46,514 nt of DNA, from NCBI RefSeq assembly GCF_003480315.1, contig NZ_QUIV01000023.1:460-46973 (forward strand). The letters run 5' to 3'. The notes beneath the pieces were generated by a model that worked only from the letters and a program-made list of their open reading frames with translations, searched no databases and was not told the origin of the DNA. Made by a program: the position numbers and the translations under genes. Below are positions 34,836 through 41,859 of this stretch, one piece after another. Within the stretch, counting starts at the first letter, position 1. Every line of letters begins with the position of its first letter. The stretch comes from Clostridium sp. AM33-3. GTDB taxonomy: Bacteria > Bacillota > Clostridia > Lachnospirales > Lachnospiraceae.

Positions 34836-36623
34836 TTACTGTTTGTAGATTGCGCCGAATTTACATTTCTCCATGCAGGCGCCGCATTTCACACACTTAT
34901 CGGTGTCGATGATATGCGGATTCTTGACGGAGCCGATGATGGCGCCAACCGGGCAGTTTCTTGCACACAGGGTACAGCCCTTACATTTGTCTGCGTCGAT
35001 ATGGTAGGAAAGGAGCGCTTTGCAGACGCCTGCCGGGCAGCGTTTCTCTTTGATGTGTGCTTCGTACTCGTCACGGAAGTAACGCAGGGTGGACAGAACC
35101 GGGTTAGGAGCTGTCTGGCCGAGACCGCAGGCAGAATTCTCTTTCACGTAGTAGCAGAGCTCTTCCAGCTTATCCAGATCTTCCATGGTAGCGGTGCCCT
35201 TGGTGATCTTGGTGAGGATCTCCAGCATACGTTTGGTGCCGATGCGGCATGGAGTACATTTACCGCAGGATTCTTCTACAGTGAATTCCAGGAAGAATTT
35301 TGCGATATCTACCATACAGTCGGTTTCATCCATAACGATCAGACCGCCGGAACCCATCATGGAGCCGATGGAGATGAGGTTGTCGTAATCGATCGGGATA
35401 TCAAAGTGCTCTGCCGGGATACATCCGCCGGACGGACCACCGGTCTGTGCTGCTTTGAATTTCTTGCCATTCGGGATGCCGCCGCCGATCTCTTCGATGA
35501 CCTCGCGCAGGGTAGTACCCATCGGGATCTCTACGAGGCCGGTGTTGTGGATCTTACCGCCCAGTGCAAATACCTTGGTTCCTTTGGACTTCTCGGTACC
35601 CATGGAAGAAAACCATTCCGGACCGTTTAAGATGATCTGCGGGATGTTGGCATAGGTCTCTACGTTATTTAAGATGGTCGGCTTGCCAAATAAGCCCTTC
35701 TGTGCCGGGAACGGAGGACGCGGACGCGGTTCGCCGCGGTTTCCTTCAATGGAGGTCATGAGTGCGGTTTCCTCGCCGCAGACGAAAGCTCCGGCACCGA
35801 GTCTTAAGTCGATATCAAAATCGAAGCCGCTTCCGAAAATATCTTTTCCTAACAGTTCCATCTCGCGTGCCTGGCTGATAGCGATTTTCAGACGTTCTAC
35901 TGCGATCGGATACTCTGCGCGCACATAGATGTAGCCCTGGTTTGCACCAATGGCGTAACCGGCAATGGCCATAGCCTCCAGTACCGCGTGCGGGTCACCC
36001 TCTAAGACGGAGCGATCCATGAATGCGCCCGGGTCACCCTCATCTGCGTTACAGCAGACGTATTTCTGGTCAGCTTCATTCTGCTTGGCCAGTTTCCATT
36101 TGAGACCGGTTGGGAATCCGCCGCCGCCGCGTCCGCGCAGGCCGGAGTCGATCAGGCACTGGATGACATCGTCCGGAGTCATCTCGGTAAGGACCTTGCC
36201 CAGGGCCTGATAGCCGCCGGTTCCGATGTACTCTTCAATGACTTCCGGGTTGATGATGCCGCAGTTGCGCAGGGCAATACGGTGCTGCTTCTTGTAGAAA
36301 TCTGTGTCGATCAGGGCCTTGACACCGGCTGGGGTAACTGTCTCCTGGTAGAGGAGACGGGTAACGACACGTCCCTTTAATAAGTGCTCCTGAACGATCT
36401 CAGGAATATCTTCTACCTTTACCATGGAGTAGAAGCTGGCGTCCGGGTAGACGATCATGATCGGGCCCAGGGCGCAGAGACCGTGACATCCGGTCTGGAC
36501 TACGGAGACTTCCTTTTCCAGCCCGGCCTTTTTGATCTCTTCTTTTAATGTTTCCATAATCTGCTGGCTTCCGGAGGAGGTACAGCCTGTTCCACCGCAA
36601 ACCAATACATGTGAACGATACAT
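34836..36623 (-). CDS. hydB: NuoF-like diaphorase subunit of the hydrogenase (HydB/HndC)
   Basis: The 595-residue protein carries FMN and NAD(P)H. An N-terminal thioredoxin-like [2Fe-2S] domain (CGGTGC and GCHGLC) precedes the NuoF core with the nucleotide/FMN motif GRGGGGFPTGLKW near residue 170 and CCNADEGDPGAFMDR. A SLBB segment and the [4Fe-4S] motif ESCGKCTPCRIGT follow. Two C-terminal ferredoxin motifs (CKGCTLCARNCP and CVKCGACMEKC) suggest a ferredoxin docking end. AAGGAGG lies before the ATG. The C-terminal clusters are typical of bifurcating HydB rather than respiratory NuoF. Confidence 0.94.
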   Translation of the reverse strand: MYRSHVLVCGGTGCTSSGSQQIMETLKEEIKKAGLEKEVSVVQTGCHGLCALGPIMIVYPDASFYSMVKVEDIPEIVQEHLLKGRVVTRLLYQETVTPAGVKALIDTDFYKKQHRIALRNCGIINPEVIEEYIGTGGYQALGKVLTEMTPDDVIQCLIDSGLRGRGGGGFPTGLKWKLAKQNEADQKYVCCNADEGDPGAFMDRSVLEGDPHAVLEAMAIAGYAIGANQGYIYVRAEYPIAVERLKIAISQAREMELLGKDIFGSGFDFDIDLRLGAGAFVCGEETALMTSIEGNRGEPRPRPPFPAQKGLFGKPTILNNVETYANIPQIILNGPEWFSSMGTEKSKGTKVFALGGKIHNTGLVEIPMGTTLREVIEEIGGGIPNGKKFKAAQTGGPSGGCIPAEHFDIPIDYDNLISIGSMMGSGGLIVMDETDCMVDIAKFFLEFTVEESCGKCTPCRIGTKRMLEILTKITKGTATMEDLDKLEELCYYVKENSACGLGQTAPNPVLSTLRYFRDEYEAHIKEKRCPAGVCKALLSYHIDADKCKGCTLCARNCPVGAIIGSVKNPHIIDTDKCVKCGACMEKCKFGAIYKQ

Positions 36624-36635
36624 CTGTTGTCCTCC

Positions 36636-37013
36636 TTATTTCAGATCTGCAGAATTTAAGGTATATTCTTCGACAATGTGTCCGCCGATCAGATGGCGCT
36701 CTACCACCTCGGCAGCCTTGTCCACATTCATTTTGATATAAGTAACCTTCGGCTTGCCCGGCTCCATGACTTCTACGATAGGCTCATACTGGCAAAGACC
36801 GATACAGCCGGTCTGGGTAACGGAAATTTTATCGGTCAGGCCCTTTTCCTGAACCAGAGTGGAAAGGGCATTTAAGACAGGTCTGGCACCGCTGGCGATG
36901 CCGCAGGTAGCCATGCCGACCACAACGCGAGTGTGGGTGTGGTCTTCCGCACGCATGCTGACCTGACTCTGCATTCTCTCGCGGATTGCTCTTAATTCTT
37001 CAAGGCTTTTCAT
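36636..37013 (-). CDS. hndB: HndB-like (2Fe-2S) ferredoxin-domain protein
   Basis: From ATG 37013 (AAGGAGG 11 bases upstream) the protein has 125 residues. A helical N-terminus (SLEELRAIRERMQ) is followed by a thioredoxin-like ferredoxin domain. Only three of the four usual cysteines are present: Cys37 in ATCGIASGA, and Cys70 and Cys74 in GCIGLC. This matches HndB of NADP-reducing hydrogenases, where the pattern is similar. A partial or atypical cluster, or a structural role, is therefore possible. It sits between the ATPase and hydB genes in the same operon. Confidence 0.8.
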   Translation of the reverse strand: MKSLEELRAIRERMQSQVSMRAEDHTHTRVVVGMATCGIASGARPVLNALSTLVQEKGLTDKISVTQTGCIGLCQYEPIVEVMEPGKPKVTYIKMNVDKAAEVVERHLIGGHIVEEYTLNSADLK

Positions 37014-37029
37014 GTTAGGTTGGTCCTCC

Positions 37030-37587
37030 TTAATAAACCGATCCTCCGTCGGTTTCAAGTTTGTTTTCAGTCAGATAGTCTTTGAGGTAGCTGGAAATTT
37101 CAGGTGCGGTAAGGGGAACGTCTCCAAGGATGGCACGCATCTCGCGGGTATCCAGGGAAAATTCTTTGTTGCCGCAGCGGTAAACATAGAGAAAATCGGT
37201 TGCCGGGTGGCCCTGGATCAGAGTGTGGATGGTGGCAGTCATGTCACCGAGAGGCATCCGGTCAATGTGATTTAAGGTGAAGACCGCAGTGACCATGGTT
37301 CCTTTTCCGGGCTCTGATTCGATGGAGAAACTCCCGCCTGTACTTTCGGCGGCAAATTTGAAAAAAGGAACGCCCAGGCCTACCTTTCTGGTGGTACGGC
37401 TGGTGTAGAACGGATCGGTAACCTGTCTGATCTGCTCTGGTGTCATGCCGCAGCCATCATCCGTGATGATGACAGTGAGTTTGTCCGCTTCCGGCTGTAC
37501 ATCTACGGTAATCTGTACCAGGGATGCGCCGGCACGGGTGGAATTTTCTGCTACGTCAAGGATGTTTAAGGAAATTTCCGGCATCAT
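37030..37587 (-). CDS. Stand-alone GHKL (histidine-kinase-type) ATPase in the hydrogenase operon
   Basis: The 185-residue protein has a histidine-kinase ATPase domain: the N-box LDVAENSTRAGAS, the G1 box ITDDGCGMTPEQ and the G2 region RKVGLGVPFFKFAAESTGG, ending with GKGTMVTAVF. There is no sensor or phosphoacceptor-histidine domain. A ~70-residue C-terminal part of unknown kind follows. No ribosome site is visible; the start lies three bases after the hydC stop, so translation is probably coupled. It sits inside the hydC-hndB-hydB-hydA operon, as in many clostridia. A regulatory role is inferred. Confidence 0.78.
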   Translation of the reverse strand: MMPEISLNILDVAENSTRAGASLVQITVDVQPEADKLTVIITDDGCGMTPEQIRQVTDPFYTSRTTRKVGLGVPFFKFAAESTGGSFSIESEPGKGTMVTAVFTLNHIDRMPLGDMTATIHTLIQGHPATDFLYVYRCGNKEFSLDTREMRAILGDVPLTAPEISSYLKDYLTENKLETDGGSVY

Positions 37588-37590
37588 AGG

Positions 37591-38085
37591 CTATTGATAT
37601 TTGGCAAGGATGCCGGGAATGTCGTCCGGGGTGAGCCGTCCGTAAACTTCGTCGTTGATCATCATGACGGGAGCCAGTCCGCAGGCGCCGACACAGCGGC
37701 ACGAATCCAGCGAAAAACGCCCGTCCGGAGTGCACTCTCCGTTGGTGATGCCAAGAAGCTCTTCCAGTTTTGAAAAAATGGCGCCGGAGCCTTTTACGTA
37801 GCAGGCAGTGCCAAGGCATACGGAAATCTGATATTTGCCCTTTGGCTGCAGTGCGAACTGGGAATAGAATGTGGAAACGCCGTAGATCTTTTCTAACGGG
37901 ATTCCGGTTTCATCGGAAATCATAGTCTGGACTTCGATCGGCAGGTAGCCGTAAATATCCTGAGCCTGCTGCATAATCGGCATGAGTGCGCCCTGGGTGT
38001 CCTTAAGTTCAGCGATCACCTTTTTTAAAGCAGCCTCCTGCTCCGGTGTTCCGCTGAACGGAACCGTCTCTTTTTTACAAGCCAT
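37591..38085 (-). CDS. hydC: NuoE-like [2Fe-2S] subunit of the hydrogenase (HydC/HndA)
   Basis: From ATG 38085, five bases after AGGAGGAGGG, the protein has 164 residues. A helical N-terminal domain (EQEAALKKVIAELKD...YGYLPIEVQTMIS) precedes the thioredoxin-like [2Fe-2S] domain with ligands in SVCLGTACYVKGSG and RCVGACGLAP (C-x4-C and C-x3-C). It passes electrons between FMN of HydB and the rest of the complex. It is the first gene of the minus-strand operon and is divergent from the DRTGG/group-D operon across a ~395-base gap that holds a structured repeat. Confidence 0.93.
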   Translation of the reverse strand: MACKKETVPFSGTPEQEAALKKVIAELKDTQGALMPIMQQAQDIYGYLPIEVQTMISDETGIPLEKIYGVSTFYSQFALQPKGKYQISVCLGTACYVKGSGAIFSKLEELLGITNGECTPDGRFSLDSCRCVGACGLAPVMMINDEVYGRLTPDDIPGILAKYQ

Positions 38086-38196
38086 GTAAACCCTCCTCCT
38101 AAATGTGTTTGTAAAATGTATATAATATATTAACATGAAGATGAAAAAAAATCCACAAAAATCAAGCATTGGTTTAAAATTAAAAATATATTTTTG

Positions 38197-38225
38197 TTGA
38201 TTATTTACATAATAAATGATATTCT
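38197..38225 (+). promoter_or_regulatory. Candidate promoter of the DRTGG/group-D operon
   Basis: TTGATT (38197-38202), 17 bases, TATTCT (38220-38225). The overlapping TTGTTGATTATTTACATA (38194-38211) is a weak Rex-like match, also 10 of 14. If used, the leader is ~250 bases and contains the structured element at 38318. I could not assign the divergent hydC promoter with confidence. Confidence 0.35.
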
Positions 38226-38317
38226 TACACTATAAAATTGTCTGGACTGACAAAAATATGACAAGATGAGCTGCAATGAAATGGATCAACCAATATGCAG
38301 CCATGCTTCATTTATTC

Positions 38318-38449
38318 GTAACTGTTCAGTATCTTCACAGTCACGAGCAAAAATCCATGAAAATTGCCTGCGGCAATGGGATTTTTGCCTGCCATCCTAT
38401 GTTTTCTTACGGTCAGCGCAGTAAATGCGCAGACCTACTGAATAGTTAC
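38318..38449. repeat. Branched palindromic element between the divergent hydrogenase operons
   Basis: An outer stem GTAACTGTTCAGTA/TACTGAATAGTTAC encloses two hairpins. The first is GCAAAAATCC/GGATTTTTGC topped by ATTGCC/GGCAAT. The second is GGTC-GCGCA/TGCGC-GACC. The same TTTATTC heptamer flanks both ends. It has no coding capacity. Confidence 0.85.
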
Positions 38450-38480
38450 ATTTATTCTTTATGACAGGGGGAATCTGCTT

Positions 38481-38828
38481 ATGACAGCAAGAGATGTTCA
38501 GAAAATCCTCGGCGCGCGGGTGCTGGTAGGAGAAGAATTTCTGGACCGCGAGATCACCAGTGCCTGCGCATCGGACATGATGAGCGATGTGCTGGCGTTT
38601 TCAAAAGATCATTCGGTCCTGATCACAGGACTTTGCAATCCGCAGGTCATCCGGACAGCAGAGATGCTGGATATTGTTTGTCTCATCTTTGTCCGGAGAA
38701 AGCATCCGGATGAAACGATCCTTGCCATGGCAAAGGAACGTGACCTGATCGTCATGGAAACGGGACACCGTATGTTTTCTACCTGCGGCATGCTCTACAG
38801 AGCAGGACTTGGCGGAGGTGCAATCTGA
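38481..38828 (+). CDS. DRTGG-domain protein, first copy
   Basis: The 115-residue protein is a single DRTGG-type domain: MTARDVQKILGARVL at the start, then SVLITGLCNPQVIRTAEMLD and IVCLIFVRRKHPDETILAMA, ending with a glycine-rich tail. DRTGG domains are found with CBS domains and are thought to bind a ligand, possibly a nucleotide; the function is not established. AGGGGGAA lies seven bases before the ATG. Its stop shares a base with the start of the ATPase gene. A second DRTGG protein is encoded 1.8 kb downstream in the same operon. Confidence 0.75.
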   Translation: MTARDVQKILGARVLVGEEFLDREITSACASDMMSDVLAFSKDHSVLITGLCNPQVIRTAEMLDIVCLIFVRRKHPDETILAMAKERDLIVMETGHRMFSTCGMLYRAGLGGGAI

Positions 38829-39253
38829 TGGAAAATGCGATCGTATTGCAATACCATGTTTCAGCAGATGATTTTACCCGGGCGGGAGAAGCCAGCAGTG
38901 ATGTAAAGGGAAAGCTAAAGCAGCTTGGCATCAGTCCGGAGGCCGTGCGTAAGGTGGCCATTGCCATGTACGAGGGCGAGATCAATATGGTGATCCACGC
39001 AAACGGCGGTGAAATTACGGTGGAGATCACGCCGGAAAAGGTACGGATGGTATTGGATGATGTGGGCCCGGGTATTCCGGATATTGAGCTTGCCATGCAG
39101 GCGGGTTATTCCACTGCGCCGGACGAGGTGAGAAACCTCGGATTCGGGGCCGGAATGGGCCTGCCAAATATGAAGAAATATACCGATGACATGGAGATAG
39201 TAACAAAATTAGGTGTAGGCACAAAGATCACGATGGAAGTGAATCTGACGTGA
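38828..39253 (+). CDS. RsbW/SpoIIAB-like GHKL ATPase
   Basis: The 141-residue protein is a bare GHKL ATPase domain. It has the N-box EGEINMVIHANGG, the G1 box LDDVGPGIPDIE and the G2 box GFGAGMGLPNMKK. Size and motifs resemble anti-sigma serine kinases such as RsbW and SpoIIAB rather than two-component kinases. A GGAGGTG site lies in the end of the DRTGG gene and the frames overlap by one base. No sigma-factor or STAS gene is beside it. With the SpoIIE-type phosphatase at 29763 it could form a partner-switch pair; this is inference. Confidence 0.78.
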   Translation: MENAIVLQYHVSADDFTRAGEASSDVKGKLKQLGISPEAVRKVAIAMYEGEINMVIHANGGEITVEITPEKVRMVLDDVGPGIPDIELAMQAGYSTAPDEVRNLGFGAGMGLPNMKKYTDDMEIVTKLGVGTKITMEVNLT

Positions 39254-39331
39254 GTATGTGCCGGAATGTGCTGGCAAAAGCCAGAAGTTTCCGAAAACAC
39301 CGGAAATTGACATTTGGAGGTGAAAAGCGGC

Positions 39332-40621
39332 ATGGATAAGTTTTACCATTCCGTACGACTGGATGAGGAATTGTGCAAGGGCTGTATCAACTGTATCAAG
39401 CGCTGCCCCACCCAGGCAATCCGCGTGCAGGATGGCAAAGCCCGGATCAACAAAAAATTCTGTATTGACTGTGGCGAATGCATCCGGGTCTGTCCCCATC
39501 ACGCAAAACACGCAGTCTATGATCAACTGCAGGAGATGGAACGCTTCCGTTACAAGGTAGCGCTTCCGGCTCCTTCTTTATATAGTCAGTTTAACAATCT
39601 GGATGACATCAACATTGTGCTGCATGCGCTTTTGCTTATGGGTTTTGATGATGTGTTCGAGGTGAGTGCGGCTGCAGAACTTGTGAGTGAGGCAACCCGT
39701 TCCTATCTGACGGAGCATGAGGATCAGCTGCCGCTGATCAGCACGGCGTGCCCCAGCGTGGTACGGCTGATCCGGGTGCGGTTCCCGAATCTGATCCCGC
39801 ATCTGCTGCCCTTAAATCCACCGGTGGAGGTGGCTGCCGGGCTGGCTGTGAAGCGGGCTATGGAAAGGACGGGACTTGCACGAGAAGACATCGGCATCTG
39901 CTTTATCTCTCCGTGTCCGTCAAAGGTAACGTACGCAAAATCACCGATCGGGACAGAAAAGAGTGAAATTGACTGCGTGCTTGCCATCAAGGATGTGTAC
40001 CCACAGCTTTTAAAATATATGAAGCAGGTAGATGAAGACCCGGAGAACATCAGCATTTCTGGCAAGATCGGCATCAGCTGGGGACACAATGGAGGGGAAG
40101 CAGGAGGCCTGTTTACGGAAAGCTACCTTGCAGCAGACGGAATTGAGAATGTGATCCGGGTGCTGGAGGATATGGAAGACCAGAAGTTTACCAATTTAAA
40201 ATTTGTGGAACTGGATGCCTGCAGCGGCGGCTGCGTGGGAGGCGTGCTGACGGTGGAAAATCCGTATGTGGCAGAAGTGAAGCTGAAACATCTGCGTAAG
40301 TATATGCCGGTGGCAAGAAGCCACATGGATGCAGAGACGGAAGAAAAGGCAGAAGAGCTGATGTCATGGACGCAGAGCGTGGAGTATGAGCCGGTCTATA
40401 ATCTGGGCGAGACCATGATGGAAAGCTTCGCCCGGTTAAGCCGGATCGAGGCATTGTGTAAACAGCTTCCAGGCCTGGACTGCGGTGCCTGCGGCGCGCC
40501 ATCGTGCAAAGCATTGGCGGAGGATATTTCCAAAGGTGAGGCGAAGGAAGAGGACTGCGTCTATATTATGAAGGAGCAGCTCAGGAAGCTCATGGAGCAG
40601 GAAAAAGGAGGAGAAAGGTGA
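39332..40621 (+). CDS. Group D-like [FeFe] hydrogenase (putative sensor)
   Basis: From ATG 39332, eight bases after GGAGGTGA, the protein has 429 residues. Two [4Fe-4S] motifs (CKGCINCIKRCP and CIDCGECIRVCP) precede an H-domain with three diverged loops: ISTACPSV, FISPCPSKVTYAKS and LDACSGGCVGG. A C-terminal LDCGACGAPSCKALAEDI Fe-S domain follows. In the first loop the usual Cys-Cys pair is Ala-Cys. The neighbouring ATPase, DRTGG and PHP genes match the group D class, whose one studied member (Thermoanaerobacter mathranii HydS) is a slow, probably sensory enzyme with the same Ala. Confidence 0.85.
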   Translation: MDKFYHSVRLDEELCKGCINCIKRCPTQAIRVQDGKARINKKFCIDCGECIRVCPHHAKHAVYDQLQEMERFRYKVALPAPSLYSQFNNLDDINIVLHALLLMGFDDVFEVSAAAELVSEATRSYLTEHEDQLPLISTACPSVVRLIRVRFPNLIPHLLPLNPPVEVAAGLAVKRAMERTGLAREDIGICFISPCPSKVTYAKSPIGTEKSEIDCVLAIKDVYPQLLKYMKQVDEDPENISISGKIGISWGHNGGEAGGLFTESYLAADGIENVIRVLEDMEDQKFTNLKFVELDACSGGCVGGVLTVENPYVAEVKLKHLRKYMPVARSHMDAETEEKAEELMSWTQSVEYEPVYNLGETMMESFARLSRIEALCKQLPGLDCGACGAPSCKALAEDISKGEAKEEDCVYIMKEQLRKLMEQEKGGER

Positions 40622-40968
40622 AGGTAAAAGATCTTCTGGACAGTGGAAAATTTCAGGTGATCCATGTGGGAGATGACCCGGAACGGGAAATCACGACCCC
40701 GTTTTGCTGTGATCTCTTAAGCGTGGCTATGGGAAAAGCTCCGGCGGGCTGCGCCTGGGTTACGGTCATGGGAAATATGAATACGCTGGCGGTAGCCACC
40801 CTGGCCGATGCCGCCTGTATCATTCTGGCGGAAGGTGCTGCGCTGGATGAGACAGCCAGGAAAAAGGCAGAGCAGCAGGATATCATGGTGCTGGCCACGG
40901 AGAAGCCGGTGTTTGAGGCGGCACTGTGGGTATGGCAGCAGATGCAGAGAGAAGCGCATGGAGCGTGA
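40618..40968 (+). CDS. DRTGG-domain protein, second copy
   Basis: The 116-residue protein starts at a GTG that overlaps the group D gene stop by four bases, behind AAAGGAGGAG. It has the same plan as the protein at 38481: VKDLLDSGKFQVIH, then AWVTVMGNMNTLAVATLADA and CIILAEGAALDETARKKA. The two copies are clearly diverged, so they are likely to have different partners or ligands. Its end overlaps the PHP gene by 11 bases. The tight overlaps show that the products are made together. Confidence 0.72.
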   Translation: MKVKDLLDSGKFQVIHVGDDPEREITTPFCCDLLSVAMGKAPAGCAWVTVMGNMNTLAVATLADAACIILAEGAALDETARKKAEQQDIMVLATEKPVFEAALWVWQQMQREAHGA

Positions 40969-41680
40969 ATTAAGCTACGACCTGCATATTCACTCCTGCC
41001 TTTCCCCCTGTGGGGATGACGACATGACTCCGGGCAATATTGTGGGCATGGCGGCCATCAAGGGTCTGGATGTGATCGCGGTGACGGACCATAACTCCTG
41101 CCGCAACTGTCCGGCGGTTCTGAAGCTGGCGGAGCAGTACGGTGTGCTTGCCATACCAGGCATGGAGCTGACTACCGCGGAAGAAGTACACGCAGTCTGC
41201 CTGTTTTCCGAGCTTTCCGCGGCAATGGAATTTGACCGGTTTGTCTACGAAAAACTGATGAAATTTCCAAACCGGGAAGAAATTTTCGGAAAGCAGCAGA
41301 TCATGAACGAGGAAGATATCTGCATCGGCACCGAGTCCAATTTGCTCATCAACAGCACGGAACTTTCCTTCGATGAATTATGGGACATTGTAACCGGGCA
41401 GTACGGCGGTGTCATGATCCCGGCCCATATCGATAAAAATGCCAACAGTCTCATCTCAAACCTGGGTTTTGTGCCGCCGGAAAGCCAGTTCCGGACAGCG
41501 GAGCTGCACGATATGGCAGCGCTTGAGAAATTAAAAAAGAGCAATCCCTATCTGGAGCAGTGCCGCATCATCTGCGATTCCGACGCACATTACCTCGAAC
41601 ACATCCATGAGCCGGAGTGGAAGATGAAGGTGCGGGAGAAAAGCGCGGCGGCGGTGATCGCGTATCTGAGAGGAGAATAA
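40958..41680 (+). CDS. PHP-domain phosphoesterase
   Basis: From ATG 40958 inside the end of the DRTGG gene the protein has 240 residues. Metal-binding PHP motifs are DLHIHSCLSPCGDDD, DVIAVTDHNS, GMELTTAEEVH, MIPAHIDKN and CDSDAHYLEHIH. The fold is that of YciV/polymerase-PHP phosphoesterases, which hydrolyse small phosphate esters or nucleotide ends. The natural substrate is unknown. As last gene of the DRTGG-ATPase-group D-DRTGG-PHP operon, it may make or destroy a small signalling molecule. Confidence 0.83.
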   Translation: MERELSYDLHIHSCLSPCGDDDMTPGNIVGMAAIKGLDVIAVTDHNSCRNCPAVLKLAEQYGVLAIPGMELTTAEEVHAVCLFSELSAAMEFDRFVYEKLMKFPNREEIFGKQQIMNEEDICIGTESNLLINSTELSFDELWDIVTGQYGGVMIPAHIDKNANSLISNLGFVPPESQFRTAELHDMAALEKLKKSNPYLEQCRIICDSDAHYLEHIHEPEWKMKVREKSAAAVIAYLRGE

Positions 41681-41690
41681 AAAATTGCAT

Positions 41691-41742
41691 GGGCATTCCG
41701 CAGATTTGCGGAGTGCCTCTTTTAAGTGCTTGCGGAATGCCC
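41691..41742 (+). terminator. Terminator with two mutually exclusive hairpins
   Basis: GGGCATTCCGCA (41691-41702) can pair with TGCGGAGTGCC (41707-41717), followed by TCTTTT, or perfectly with TGCGGAATGCCC (41731-41742), followed by a weak tract. It ends the PHP operon and may also affect the deacetylase gene downstream. Confidence 0.65.
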
Positions 41743-41859
41743 TCATTTCGATTAAGATAGAGTTTAGAAATCATGGGCAGGCATTTTCTGAACCGAAAAT
41801 GCCGTATGACGCAGTTGTGGCAGCAGATTTTGCCGATTTCAGGAAAGGGAGAGGATATT

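Noticed and set aside
34734..35630. 298-residue plus-strand frame opposite hydB/hydA
   Set aside because: It overlaps two well-supported minus-strand hydrogenase genes and lacks a ribosome site.
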